64,000 nt of DNA, from positions 1,922,001 to 1,986,000 of the forward strand of contig JAQFWX010000007.1 of NCBI GenBank assembly GCA_027605045.1, given 5' to 3'. Every line of letters starts with the position of its first letter. Positions within the stretch are counted from its first letter, which is position 1. Below, one piece after another: positions 10,517-23,017 of this stretch. Both the position numbers and the translations under genes were made by a program. The stretch is from Phallus indusiatus. Taxonomy: Eukaryota; Basidiomycota; Agaricomycetes; Phallales; Phallaceae. The notes below the pieces were generated by a model. It was not told where the DNA came from. It did not search any database and saw only the letters and a list, made by a program, of their open reading frames with translations.

Positions 10517-12439
10517 ATGTCCGACATCGCTCAGCTCATCCAGGAGTTAGCCGACACGGTGCAAGGCGGTAACACCCTTTCGTACAACTCAGGTGAGATG
10601 AACATCAATCTCTTCAGGACGCGATTCAGTACCAGCTTTCAATGTTATCTATTATCGGCCACGTTTTTACTGATCTATGAGATTACTCTCACCTTTCCTG
10701 ATGAAGTCCGATATATATGGCTGTATGTCAATGATGTTCCTCCGTTTATTGAGAGACTGCTTATCTATTCACCTTTTTATGGAAAGATCACCATGGTCGT
10801 TTGTCACGATTCTTTATCTTTTGATTCGGTACTTTACGCTCACTCTTCTTATCCTCAACTCTTATGGTAAGACCCAAGATGTTTGACTGAATGCCTCTAA
10901 CTCTTGGCCTTGCCGCTTCCTTAAGCATCCATCAACACTGATCTATCTATTCCGGTAAGGCTCCAGTATGTTGTTATTTTACGCATTGAATTTTTTTCTA
11001 GTTGTGAGGACAAAACCATCTGACTGATAATAATTATTCATGAATGATGAACTTGAACATGTTTTAGCTGCAATATTTTTATCAACTTCCAAATATGGTA
11101 TTCCAGCAGTTTTCACATTTATCAAAGTGCTGAATAGTCCTTAGGAGTCCAGTAGCTCTCGTTCCAGCGGTTGATATTCTCATTGTGTTAAGAGTTTATG
11201 CGCTTTATAAACGAAGTAAATTGAGTGCGTCAGGATTCAGCCGGACTTCCTTTCTTATTTCAAATGACCTTTGATCAGTAGGGTGCTTTTTGATATTTCT
11301 TTGGCTGGGTAGGTGGATTTCACTGTTCGGCAATCTCTCTCTCAGACTCTTATCTTTGTTTCGCAGGCGAGACAGTGGTATGGTTTATCCTTTCTACTGC
11401 AAGAAGGACTGCACTCCCTTGCTTGAAACTAGATCCTACTCGTTTTGACCGGCTTAGGGTTCGGCCCCCAAAAAGGTGCATCGCCAAATGCATTGCCAGG
11501 TGTACTACAGAACTGCAATCCCATTGATCCCTTCAATATTCACAACCTAATAATCGGAGGGTAATAATTCCTTTGGCTGCCAACAGTTATAAAATCGCTT
11601 ATCTATTCTCTTTAATCTCAATTTTACGGTAGAAGCGTCGCTATAGGATTTCAAGGTACTACTCGGCTCCTTAAGGGTGATTCTGACTCAAAGGTTATTT
11701 ATTATTGTTCCCCAGCGGTTTACTTAGGGCTCGCTTTATACAAACTTCTCATACAAATCAAGTCCATAAAACGTTTGACGCCACTTTTAGGAATATTCAT
11801 TCGGTAAGTTATACTTTTTTTCTATATATAGGCTTTGTTGAATCGTGGATGAACACAGAGATGGTACCTTATACTGTTTCAAGTATGTCCGTTACTTTCA
11901 CTATTATTATAGCTATCATTATAATCAACTTCCTTTCGCCAGTATCCTAGGTATTGATTACACAGGCTTATTAACTTATCAGAACCTTCTGAATGATTGC
12001 TTTGATTTTTAAGCCATGTACGCTTTAAGCGTCTTTTTCGCACAACACTATGGACCGAACACCCCATTAGAGGGCTTAGGCGGAGTGTAAGTTTCAGCCC
12101 CTTTCTTCGTGATACCGCATGAGCCACAATATTTGGTAGATGGCTCATCTCAATCATCGCTATCACCGTAGGTTTTCCAAGTTAGTTTATAACCAACCAG
12201 CCGCTTACTTATAGTTATCCTATCAGGCTGGAAAATTAGTTCTCAACCTTAGAAGAAGCGTTCACCATGACTCTCCAAATAACGCTAGTAATCTTTCCGA
12301 ACAATCCGGATCTTACGAGCTTCAGTTCACGACCCCAATCGAACCTATTCACTCAACGATCATCATTGATGCATCTCGAATACGTGAGAACACCGAGATA
12401 GAACCGCTCCCCACTTCACATACCGTGGCGCTGGTTTAA
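10517..12439 (+). CDS. DUF6533-type multi-pass membrane protein
   Basis: Multi-exon gene. Exon 1 starts MSDIAQLIQELADTV. The DUF6533 core follows: SATFLLIYEITLTFPDEVRY then IW, a GTATGT intron from about 10713, and SPWSFVTILYLLIRYFTLTL, which fits the DUF6533 consensus of a TM helix, a Y/D-E-V-x-x-W stretch, and a second helix ending in RY. Later exons give a Cys followed by NIFINFQIW, then VPAVDILIVLRVYALYKRSK near 11165-11220 and a middle segment around 11480-11570. The final exon (from about 12226) encodes a hydrophilic tail, LVLNLRRSVHHDSPNNASNL to TSHTVALV, stopping at 12439. Members are basidiomycete multi-pass membrane proteins without a known biochemical role. Internal exon limits are only partly resolved, and I cannot exclude damage in the middle. 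Confidence 0.62.
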
Positions 12440-13320
12440 TCTGAACGAAAGAAACCTGCTTATCTCTCTCAGAAGCTATCACTACAACACTCTTCAAATC
12501 TGTCTCGTCTTCTTCAACGTAATGACTCAAGTTCTATCTCAGGCCGGAGCATCATGATACATGATAAATTTATGAACTTTTCCTTTTCCACCGGACTCAT
12601 ATTCTAAACCTGTTCTGTTTGTTATAAATATCTGAATATCAACGACGTAATTGAAGCATATCATCCGAGTCTGGTTCATATGGGAATTCATCAGCGTCAA
12701 GGGTATGTAGATCACAAGGCCCACCCATCAGCTTCTCAATGGATCAAGTTCTGCACTGTTCTGCGCAGCCGATAAAAATAGACTGGATTTTCCCCGCATC
12801 AAGGTCAGTCCAGGCGAGTTCAGGCTCTGAAGATCTGAAGAGCTGAATTCTCGGTTGTCTCCTATGACAGCTCACCGGCTGAATCCGCTGATGAGTTATT
12901 TCACTTGTCACCAAACCGCAATAAAACGAGCTTTGCAAATCTGAACTTTCACGAGGTTTCGCACCAAGATTAGACAGGGCTGTTTGATTACTGGCTCACT
13001 TCTTGGACTCAGAATTCTAAATAACACGTTGATGTTTGAAAGTTTTGAATACCGTCGAGTATCTATATTCACTCATGCCACATGTCTTGCTCATATCGTG
13101 AGATTCAATCTCAATTCACTAGGATTTCGTTGACACTCTCTTTCAATTTCACCTAATTCATTTATTCAAGTCAACGTTAACGGGATGAGGTCTACACTAC
13201 CCATAAAGGTGTGCGTAAAACATTTCTTTTCGGTGAGAAACCAAATATGAATATATGATCTGATGCTTTGAAATTTTATGTCCTTTATGACGCAAGGCCA
13301 TCGGCCTTGCAAATAGTTAG
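12440..13320. other. Intergenic stretch
   Basis: About 0.9 kb between the DUF6533 gene and the next gene on the same strand. Only short ORFs without recognisable content. No repeats or RNA genes seen. Confidence 0.4.
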
Positions 13321-14945
13321 ATGGACCTTGAAAAGGAAGAGATGTGGACGGGTGTCGCAAGATGCCGAACCGCGGAATCAAAAAAGTTGCATGGCATGTC
13401 ATCCTCGTTCGTCGACATCCGAGTTATCAAAGGCTCGCCATCCACCATATTCTGGTCAACATCACTCCTAATATTCATCACCTATCTGATATTTACTAAT
13501 AAAAACATCAAATATGCTGTTTCATCGCCTGGTTCCAATGTACTTGCATTGGTCCGTTCGAAAAGAGTCCTTGTAGCGGTACTGGTGGGTCTACATTCAG
13601 AAGTCGTCGCGAAGAGTGTATTATGTGAGTTTTTTGTATTGCTTAAAAGGTAGTCGCTGAATACCCTTAGATGCACCTGTAAACTTGTTTACGCATTTTG
13701 ATCTTCCGCTGATGACACCTATCAACGTCCTGCGCTCAACATTCAAACTTCATATGTTAAGACCGACAACACCGCCTACACATCTTCTTCCGTCCGAACT
13801 CGAGACACTTCTGACACGTTCATCATCCTTAGAAGGTCGTCTCACATGTCTAAAGTAAACATCCTTGCCCACCACCGTCTAACGCCCACTCATATCTTCT
13901 CAGATACGATCCCAGCCCACTACAACCTGCCCATCAACATTATGCACCTCTCAAAGCGAATTTACGCTTTTCATTTTTCCAAGTACAGCCTTAGTGTACC
14001 TCACCACTCTCATCCTGTGCTCGCTAATGACCGTTCAAAGCATATTTGAACGCGGATACTGGAGACGACCTGTACTAGTGACTTTGAGTATCTGCTTTGG
14101 ATCCGAAGGGTGGTGGTGGTGGTGTTTGACTGGTACTTTCGGTGCGAACGCCCAGAGTGTGGATGGAAAGGTTACTGGGCTTGTAAGTCGTAGTGATGCA
14201 AAGTAAATTCATGCGTTTACCTTGAGCTAATTATGTATTTTACCCACGTTCACCTCATGCGAAACGTCATTTCTTCTTCCTCTCATGCTACACCACCTAC
14301 CGCCAGGTTCAACTCTTTCCGCACTACCACCTTTCATAGTCACTCAACAATCTCATCGTGCCCATTCCGTGCATCAAGGTACCCAAACAGCGACGACACC
14401 AATTAATGTAACTCCCATGGTGGCGTTGGATTCGATCATAAACGGCATGGGATCGACCTTGAACGCGCTTCAAGCATTGAAGTTATTCCACGTTACGGGG
14501 ACCAGGAACGTTGGAATTCGCGAGCGTGTCCCTCGTCGATTTCTTCGTGTGGCTGATGAATGCTATATTGTGTTACGTTTCACCAGATCGCGGATTATCA
14601 TACCACAATTGGACGGAACGCTGCATTGGTGAGGGAGGATCCTCTCATGAGCGAGCATGCTAGGAAAGAAGGCTTTGGGTATCAGGAGTCGCATTCAGAA
14701 AAGAGGATGACATTAGTGTATGTCTTTATTTATAACTTCTTGTTTTGTCAAACTGATAAAGACTTTAGAGAAAGACTCCTGTCGAAGACGATCAATCATT
14801 CCATCAGGAGAATGGCTCTAATGTTACTGGTGCTGATACCACAGCATCGAGCCCACGTTTGGACCCTGATCTCAAGCTAAGAGACAAATCGAGAGAAGTC
14901 GCGCTGAGTATTATTGATACTTATGTACTTCGAAAGCAACGTTAA
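13321..14945 (+). CDS. Multi-exon agaricomycete membrane protein, reading frame probably damaged
   Basis: The first exon encodes a hydrophobic helix (FWSTSLLIFITYLIF); the start is 13321, or 13396 in the same frame. A 46-base intron (13625-13670, GTGAGT..CCTTAG) joins to YAPVNLFTHFDLPLMTPINV in frame. Further on, SEFTLFIFPSTALVYLTTLI, GYWRRPVLVTLSICFGS and LDSIINGMGSTLNALQ follow. A last intron (about 14718-14770) leads to VEDDQSFHQENGSNV and LRDKSREVALSIIDTYVLRK, stopping at 14945. The order resembles a conserved agaricomycete family of unknown function that I recall only vaguely. Between GRLTCLK (about 13855) and CPSTLCTSQSEF (about 13935) no intron reconciles the frames, so a one-base indel is likely. 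Confidence 0.5.
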
Positions 14946-15861
14946 CTTATATGAAATTTTGATGTATCAAATAACATAGTGTCTAGAGGTTTATGATTCA
15001 GGAAGTTTGGACTATCGCTTGAAGCAAGATACTACGAGCATTACATCATTTTTCAACGTTTTTCACGAACAATCATGAGCAAAATCCATTTTTGAGAGAA
15101 GAGCGTTTAGGTATTTCTATGCATTTCAAAAAGCCAGAACGTGATGGGTTTAGGGTTACAGGTTGCCAGTTTGTCGCACTAAAGGCGCAGGCTGGACGAC
15201 TAAGCATATCGTCACCGGTTTTATCCGTCTCAAATAACAAACCTTCATCAGATCATCTGAAGTATGGTGTACCCAAACTCTTCATTCTAATCCAAGAACA
15301 GGCAAATTCATGTCATAAAGCAAAATATGTGGAACTATATCTTATCATAGCACTTACTAAAATAGACCCCGCAATGGCCTATTAGTAATTTGACAAACGT
15401 CCCAGGAAATAATGAAGAAAAGAGGAATGGACATCGTACAAGATAAGGTATGAGTAGTCCAGGGACTTTTTTTTGTGGATATTTATATCATTGTCAGGCT
15501 TTTCAAGTTTCATCGCTGTATATTCCGCGTGGACTCATCTTCAGCTTCGGCTTCAGCCTGAGCGTGCTTTGTTCTAGAATCAGACCCAAGTGTCATCAAA
15601 TAAGCATAGGATCGCTATCACGTTCAATTAGCAGGGATATTACTTAGTGCTGGTTAGTCCTAATTTCTTGTGCTCTAAATGTCCACAACATAAAGTATCG
15701 ACGCTTGTTCATCCATATTTGGAAGATGTTCCTGAACATCTTTAAGACACCCTTATTATCTGGATGTCCATACTCTGGACGATACATTGTCCCCAAATAA
15801 AACGCGGTAAATCGATGCCCTAAAATACTTGCTCTCTTCAGTGGCAGTCTCGCATTTCGCA
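14946..15861. other. Intergenic stretch
   Basis: No convincing gene. ORFs of 65-97 codons lack recognisable content. The ORF at 15644-15862 on the minus strand crosses the F-box start and is probably spurious. Confidence 0.4.
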
Positions 15862-17454
15862 ATGGATCATGTTCTATATGAAATCTTCTCCTACCTCCTC
15901 ACCTCAGATCAGGCTGTTATGACTCGTGTTTGCAGACAATGGTTTCACTGTGTGATTCCTCATCTGTACAAAACCGTGTGCATTTCACAAGCGGTAGCTC
16001 CCCTGGGAGAGCTGGTGTTACAGCCTGACAACTACTTCGTATGTGATTCTCTACAAGCTAGATTCATAATTTCTCATTCGCGGATATTCTTATAGCAATT
16101 CCGCGATCCAATCGCGGGGTATAACCGTCTCGAACGGTTTCTCGTATATGCAATCTACGTGCAGTCTTTAATTGTAAACGATGAGAGGTATAGTTTGGTT
16201 GTACAAAAATTAGCATGGTGGTCAAACCAAACAACGCCCGGCGCATTTCCTTTCCCGCGCCTTCGCTTCTTACAATGCGCGGGTGGAGACAAGAAATTTT
16301 GGGATAACATGAGCGCGTTACTCCCCCCTTCCGTGGATTACTTCTCTCTGTGCGCGTTTGAATGTTCACAAACCTATTTCCACAGTCTTTATCGTACTTT
16401 AACCGCTAATCGTACGGATCTCTACTTCCTCAATTTCGACAGTTGTTGCGATTTACAAGATGCCGCGTACTATGTATCAATATTCGAAAAGCTTCTCGAA
16501 TATTTCGCACATACGCTGGTATGGGTCCAACTACCGGAGATGTTGATTACCTCGTCTCTTCTCACCCGACTGGCGAACATAAAGAATCTTTGTAACCTTG
16601 CGATCGGCCCGCAGAACCCTCATCCACTGGCAGATCCTGATCCAATACGAATCACGAAAGGCTATACAGGTGCTAATGGCCAGGGGAACTTCGATGTGCT
16701 GCGTCAATTATATTACTATGAACTTCCCACTCCCTTGTGCGACGCCTTCCTTTTGAGTCACAACCTAACGTCCGTATCGTCATTCCACTGGGACTTCGAC
16801 TTTACCAAGGAGATCAAAATCGAATACCTTTTCACAATGCTCCATCGTCTCTTTCCCAGCCTAACCAGTCTACAACTAGGAAGCTCGGATATGTATGATT
16901 TCCATGATGTCGGGTTTGACGACATACCTCTGTTAGAATGGTCGTCATTATACCCGGTCTTGGGATGTCAGCATCTAACCGAGTTATCTGTGCATGTGAT
17001 GCGCTTGTCCATTACGCAGGAGCAATTGGTGGACATTCTCAGAAACAGGTCGTCTTGGAAAAAACTCGAACTGTACGCCGAAGAGCCGTTTGGCTTTCAA
17101 GAAATCAATCTCTTTGCGCAGCACTGTCCAAACCTAAGGCACCTGGGCCTATATTTCGACTTGACATATCGAGAAGACTCTCTTGGCTATTTAGATCACT
17201 CGGCAACTTTTCAACATCTGCAGTCGATCGATTTTGCGTATAGCGCGCTGATGTGTAATTGCGTTCACATAGTTGCCAGGTATTTCTACGGTATCTGTAA
17301 GAATCCACCTCGTCTTTTTGGCTGGGAAATGGAAACTTGGGACATGGTTGAGCGATACATCGCTGATTTCTATGTTGATGAGGAAAGAAAGACTGGGCGG
17401 CCGATGTCATCAGAAGCAAGAGATTATGTAGAGCAACTGGGTGTTATAAATTAA
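15862..17454 (+). CDS. F-box protein with LRR-like C-terminal region (511 aa)
   Basis: Two exons: 15862-16038 and 16096-17454, with a 57-base intron (GTATGT..TTATAG). Together they give 512 codons. The product starts with a short F-box, MDHVLYEIFSYLLTSDQAVM followed by TRVCRQWFHCVIPHLYKTV. The rest is the leucine-rich architecture of agaricomycete F-box proteins (for example LTSLQLGSSDMYDF, HLTELSVHVMRLSITQEQL, CPNLRHLGLYFDL). By family it is an SCF ubiquitin-ligase adaptor. The ATG at 15862 is chosen because it places the F-box at the very N-terminus; upstream codons in frame have no ATG. The frame looks intact. Confidence 0.85.
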
Positions 17455-18210
17455 AGTGGATTCTGAGATATTTTTTTGATGTTGACGATGAGATAGCTAC
17501 TATCGACAACCAATCTTTCAGCTCTTGTCAGATTTACCATTAAAGTTCCTATGTCATCTTTATAAATATATGCATTATATCTTATCTAAAAATTATAGTT
17601 TGAATTGATCTCACAGGTGTGAGGAAATCGTGGGTCACGATGAGACTGTATATGTATATTGGATGTTAGTTTTGCCGATGGTGGCATGTGGTTGTTACAT
17701 AAAGATGACTGAGCGTTTCCGATGATAAAAAGAACTTTTGACGAAATTACCCCCGTAATGCTGTATGTACAGTCATAAACATTGATAAGGCGCAATGAGA
17801 GACTCATATGGGCGCGATTTTATATGATGATATCTTCAATATAGCATGCCATAATAGTGTCCCACGAGGAACCGTAAGCGTCCCGCGACAAACCATAAGT
17901 GTCCCCCAATAGTCTGATCCGCGCGTCGCCCCGTGTCATAGCGTCCCAAGTTTCATTATTTACTCAACCACATCTGCGTTTTATGAGCTTTCTAGACGAA
18001 AATGATTGTATTTACGAGTAGAATTAAGGAAAATTATTTCCATGCCGTAAAAAATTCAAATGACCGATCACAGCCTTAAAAGCAGCGCTCACACTTGAAT
18101 TGGGCGACTAGGCGCATTCTAAGCGTTATATAATTTGAGAAGGAACAGGAAGGCTGAGGAAACATATTTTGTATATATTTATTTAAGGTAACTGTCTATT
18201 TAAGAAAAGA
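17455..18210. other. Intergenic stretch between convergent genes
   Basis: 3' region between the F-box gene (ends 17454) and the Ulp1-like gene (ends 18211). AT-rich. A short imperfect direct repeat (gtcccacgaggaaccgtaag / gtcccgcgacaaaccataag) lies at about 17860-17901. Nothing else recognised. Confidence 0.4.
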
Positions 18211-21200
18211 TTATTCGCAAAAGGGAGCATAATCACCACTTTTAATGAATGCGTGGTTGAGGGCAGCTTGACGCTTTGATCGTCTTAGAGCGACTGGGAT
18301 ATCTATATCATCATGTATACTAGTTCTAGTTTTATCTTGAGACACGGGTCGCGGACTTGAATATCTTGTATCATTCTTGGTGGCAACGCCATGTACAGGT
18401 AGGGAGCTTGTGTATTTCGTATGCCTCTGGGAGGTAACATGTAATTCAGGAATTGTCGACTCCTAAGTATGAATCAATCTACGTTAAGGTGAGATATTCT
18501 AGAGACGTACTGGAACAATGGAGCTTGATCTCGAAGATTCTGCGGTTGGCGGTTTAACCGAGCTTGAGCGTGAAGATTCGGCTGTCACGGGTTCGGGGGG
18601 TTGGGGAGACGAGTTGGGTATACTTGTAACATCTTTATCTGGATTTGTCTGCATGAAGAGAACTTCAGTTTCTCATCACAAAAAGCAGAGGCAGAGAGAA
18701 GACATACCGGAGGCAGAATCTCTAAGTTTGGAAGCTCTATTGTCGCATCAACTACACGGTGGGTAGTTCGGAACGATATCCAATTCTCTTGTTGATTGTA
18801 CATCACGGATGCTTCGATTTTCTTCCACGCTTCTTCATGAAAAATTGGTGGGCGCGAAATTCGTTCATCTCTGTTGAGAAAATAAGCAGCTTCTGTCGTC
18901 GTGTTGAGATAATATGCAAGACAGAGATATGCGAAGATACTTTGGCCTAAGCCTAAAACCGCATCCATGTTCTCGGATGTTTCAGTGCGCGATAAAAATT
19001 TCCATGTGGTAATATGTCGAATAATCAATTGGTCGTGTTTGTCCAGGAGCGAAAGGTGTTTGGCCGCGAACTCAAAAGCCAGATGGCTACGCTGCCCTGC
19101 TGGCCATGACGAACGGAACATCGACCAATCCGTGTGAAGTTCTTCAAGTACTTGAATTTTCCGGTAAAATATGTTTCGTGCTATACTCAAGTTAGCCTTT
19201 AGCATCGAAAAGATTACTTGTTTCTGGGGACTGAGGTGCGCCCAAAATTCGGTTTTTTCGTCAGCGTCATATGTGTATGCTTGCATGTGAGTATCCAATG
19301 CAGTATCGTCCAGGACAGCAGGCCAGCGTAGGGGGCCGATCTGTGGTATTTCAAATGTCAGTATCCAATTCATGACAGAAAACTAACCTACCTGAGAGCA
19401 ACGTAGGCCCCTACTAGTAAGAGATTGCATATTGACATAAGAGCGAAAGGTCTCAACAGCCACGTGGTCATAGGTAGCCCTATTTTCTATGTAAATAAAT
19501 TCGCCAGGAATTTCGTACTCAAATGTGCGCTGTTCTTCGTTGATCTTTCTTATTCGTCCCGGATAGAAAAGCCCGTTCAAGGGTAGTTTCCACATATGCC
19601 ATGCGCCCACCTCCAGGCCAGGCAACAAAGATCTGTTCATTGGGGTTGGTTTAATAGGAGTAATCATGGGCATTTGGCTTAAGATGCGTCGGGCGTCAAC
19701 AGCAGCAGCGACATCCATCGGAAATTCCGCCAGTCTTAAGTTTGGTGATGTTGGACGGGATGTTGGGTGGGACTCAGACTCGGATAAGGCATGAGACGGG
19801 ACTGGGGGCTTGTGAAGCGACTTAGAACGAGAAGATGAATGAGATGGGATTGGGGGAGATGATGAAGGAGACGGAATTGGGGGCTGATCCAAAACGACAA
19901 TGTCCTGAACAAACGGCAGGTCATGTAGGGTCTCTTTCAATGATTAGATTGCATACCTCTGTTGGAGATCCCGGCGTGGGATCTTGTTCACATCGAAACC
20001 TTGCAAAACCACACGCGATATCACAGCGAAGTTCGGCCACTCCATCCGTGGGCATCCTTGCAAATGAATCATGTTTACCGTGGCACAAATCGCGACAAAA
20101 ATGCAGCATATATATGCCGCAGCTGACACCATCCTTCTGTTGGTCATTGCTAATGGTCTAGTATTCCATTATTAGTGTTTGTGGCGAATCAAGATATAAA
20201 AATGGTCTCACCACGGTCTCAAAATACCTTTCTTGATTTTCGCCCCATTCTAGAGGAAAAGAAACCGTCGTACCGTAGTGTTGATGGTGTTCATATTCTA
20301 ATGCTCGCTTCACGCGCTTCGCAACCCATCATGAGTAATTCTAAAATAACGCGAATGACATTGAGTGTACATACCTTCAGAATTTCGGTATGCTTCCGCG
20401 TGATAGATGTGGCTGCACTGTCATATACTCGAATTTCTTTGTAACGTGGGCGAACTGTAATTAATATCCAGTGCGATGGGTGACCCCGTTGCGCCAGGTA
20501 CCACGGTAAAAGGATTATGTCTTTTTCGAAAATATTGCACTAGAATAAATCAGCATATATATACATGCCAAGCAGATATCTGATCTTACCTTCGGAAACC
20601 AGCATTCTTTGTTTCTCCCAGGTTTAAAAGGGTTCGACCATGGCTGTGATGAGATTTTATCTGCAACAAGCGTGTCTGCAATAAAAAAGTTCGGAATTTC
20701 AGGTCTGAAACTTCGAAGGACCTCAAGTTCCTCTCCCATCAGTAATAGATAAGCATTGACCACTGCGTCGGTAATCTGTCCGGTGGTATTATAGGTCTTG
20801 TGGTCTGTATCGAGGATCCTTCTAATATGCTCAACCCCGAATCTGTGTGAACCCCCAGGCGAACTGATGGAAATGTATAATTCGCGATCTGCGAGCATCT
20901 CGTAACATGGGAAAACCTTAGAAGTCATAGCAGGCGTAGGCGGAGTAGTCTTCCGAGGAGCATTGTGTTTAGCAAACGAAGCCGTTCCAAAGGGCCGTCG
21001 TGCCACCTGAACGGGTTCAATGTTAACAGGGATTTGCAAACTGTAAAGTAACTCACAATATGACCCGGATTAAGCGGAATCCTGCAAGTCGGGTCTGGAG
21101 TGTACCTCAGGTCCCGACAAATGCGCTCTAATACACTCGCATCAACCCCAGGATCACGCAAGAAGGCAATCCAGAGTTTTTTCAGGTACATTTTGACACG

Positions 21201-22564
21201 ATCAATCGAGATTTGGGAGAGCTTGGGCGAATCGTATGGAAGGTCGAGCAGGGAGACAAGCACGAGAAAAACAGACCAGAAACCACATGTCGAAGAGTCA
21301 GTTTGTAGGCCAGTGAGCACAGACTTGACGCGTGATTGTGAGTGGTTCTGATCAAGAGATATTATTACATGATTTGATAACAATTATAACCACTTACGCT
21401 GATGTCAGATAGTTGGTGCAGGTTGCGAATGGCATTGAGAATTACACGGTGAGTGTTTGCACTCCCGGTCTCAAGTTGAGACAGGTGGCCCATCGAATTT
21501 ATGGCGATGGCTCGAACATCATCCTTTAATTGATGGTAATCCCAAACAGTCCAATGGAAATTCGAGAGGTTTATGAACACCACACGCCGAAAGAATGTGC
21601 GCTTGAACATCGCACAAGTATTAAACGCGAAATCGCCTGTCTGGTTTTCGAGATTAGACAGGTCAGAGGAGGCATAATTAAAGAGTGAACATACTACAAG
21701 CGGTTTAGAAGATGTCAACGCATTCACGACCTGTAACTCAAATCCGTTCTCCCCGGAAATAGCGATCCATGTGTGCAGGTGGTGTAAAATGCAGATGGAG
21801 TTTAGAAACTTCACGAAAATTTGCATCTCTTCGATTCGTAGGGTGTAGGCCGGGTTATCCCAACGGCTCAGATCTTCGGTATAGATCTGAGTTTCCTCTA
21901 GCTCCTCAACAGAGAAGCTATGGTGACCAACACGAGGGGTTATGTCAAGCGGAGAATGATGAGTGAGGTGTGTGGGAGGTGGACTGGGGGCACTAGGTGG
22001 AGATGGTTGTTTCGAGCCAGACCGTCTCTTTCGTGTAAGTGTTTTCTCTTTCATCTTGATCGTGCGAAGCTGAGATTTGAGGAAAAGTGAGTTCTTGGCC
22101 CGTTGTTGTCGTTTGGGCCCTCTCTTGAGCTGAAACGCGACTCTGCGTTTGGCGCGATGAGGCATTAAAGGAGTAATTCGCGCAGGCCATCCCGCTCGTA
22201 TATACCCACTGCGAACTAGTGAATTTGGACATGAATTTAGATCAGTTGATCGCAAATGCATGAATAGTATTTACTTACAGCCATTCGAGCTTGTTGAACT
22301 GGCATCGGATCCAGGCGATTGGAGAACTATGGCACTCCTGGAGGCTCGCGAGCCCGTTGTTTGAGCGTCGATACTAGTGTACTCCGGATCATGAAGTAAT
22401 TGGTCGATTAGTCTGGGAATTTCAGCGTCAAATGCAGCATCCGCAAGTTGGCGAGTTTGGGCAGCTGAACCTGTCGGGGTCACTGCTGATCTTTGAATTT
22501 CGGTTTCTTGTTCTGCACAATATATGCGTTTGCCATTATGCGATATCATGACGAAATCAGACAT
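18211..22564 (-). CDS. Large protein with two successive Ulp1-like (C48) peptidase domains
   Basis: Eleven exons read by eye: 22564-22279, 22215-21398, 21347-21057, 21006-20590, 20539-20375, 20316-20212, 20157-19957, 19904-19392, 19340-18708, 18648-18511 and 18462-18211. Introns are 48-63 bases; the total is 1273 codons in one frame. The second domain has the full Ulp1 layout: HWILIT (His near 20472), VYDSAA (Asp near 20421) and QQKDGVSCGIYML (Gln/Cys, Cys near 20120). The first carries NFHWTVWDYHQ (His near 21555), AINSMG where Asp would be expected, and LQTDSSTCGFW (Cys near 21286). The tail holds Pro/Ser-rich linkers and ends RRSKRQAALNHAF..SGDYAPFCE. Ulp1 peptidases cleave SUMO or ubiquitin-like modifiers, and related genes are also carried by some DNA transposons. 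I saw no terminal inverted repeats here. Confidence 0.78.
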
Positions 22565-22696
22565 ACTGTAACGGTTCCGCTATGACCAGCGGACTACTAT
22601 TACCCATAGTACATATTAGTATATATATACAATTGCATGCAGACGATCGTCGTCTGCACAAGTACCTAGTATTATGTAATGTACATAGGCGCCGTC

Positions 22697-23017
22697 TGTA
22701 ACGTTTCGTTACTTTTTATAGTGTACCGCTTGCGGTACACAGTTTATATCACGCTGTAGTTTCACGCCACAAGTAACAGACCAAAGTGCTGTATTTTCTT
22801 TGTGGAGTAAAACAAGTTGCGCATGCTGAATCAGCACGCGCGTAGCTACTACTAATGTATAGTTATTACATAATGGCTCGCCGCGCCGCGGCGAGCCAGA
22901 GGCGTTAAGCGCCTCTGTTATTAGAGTAAGTAATAGTAACTACTGCAGAGGGCGAAGCCCTCTGCATATGCCTATGTGGCATATACTCAATCCACCGCAT
23001 GCGGTGGATCCGTTACA
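22697..23017 (-). repeat. G1 3' LTR
   Basis: Starts TGTAACG, ends CGTTACA. Made almost wholly of palindromes: 22698-22712, 22721-22740, 22875-22897 (arms GGCTCGCCGC), 22946-22966 and 22990-23009. Pairs with 31563-31883. Confidence 0.9.

Noticed and set aside
15092..15385. 97-codon plus-strand ORF as a gene
   Set aside because: No domain, no promoter, no splice context; left as intergenic.
22697..23017. CRISPR-like array of regularly spaced palindromes
   Set aside because: The palindromes all differ in sequence and the unit is a TG..CA LTR; the genome is eukaryotic.
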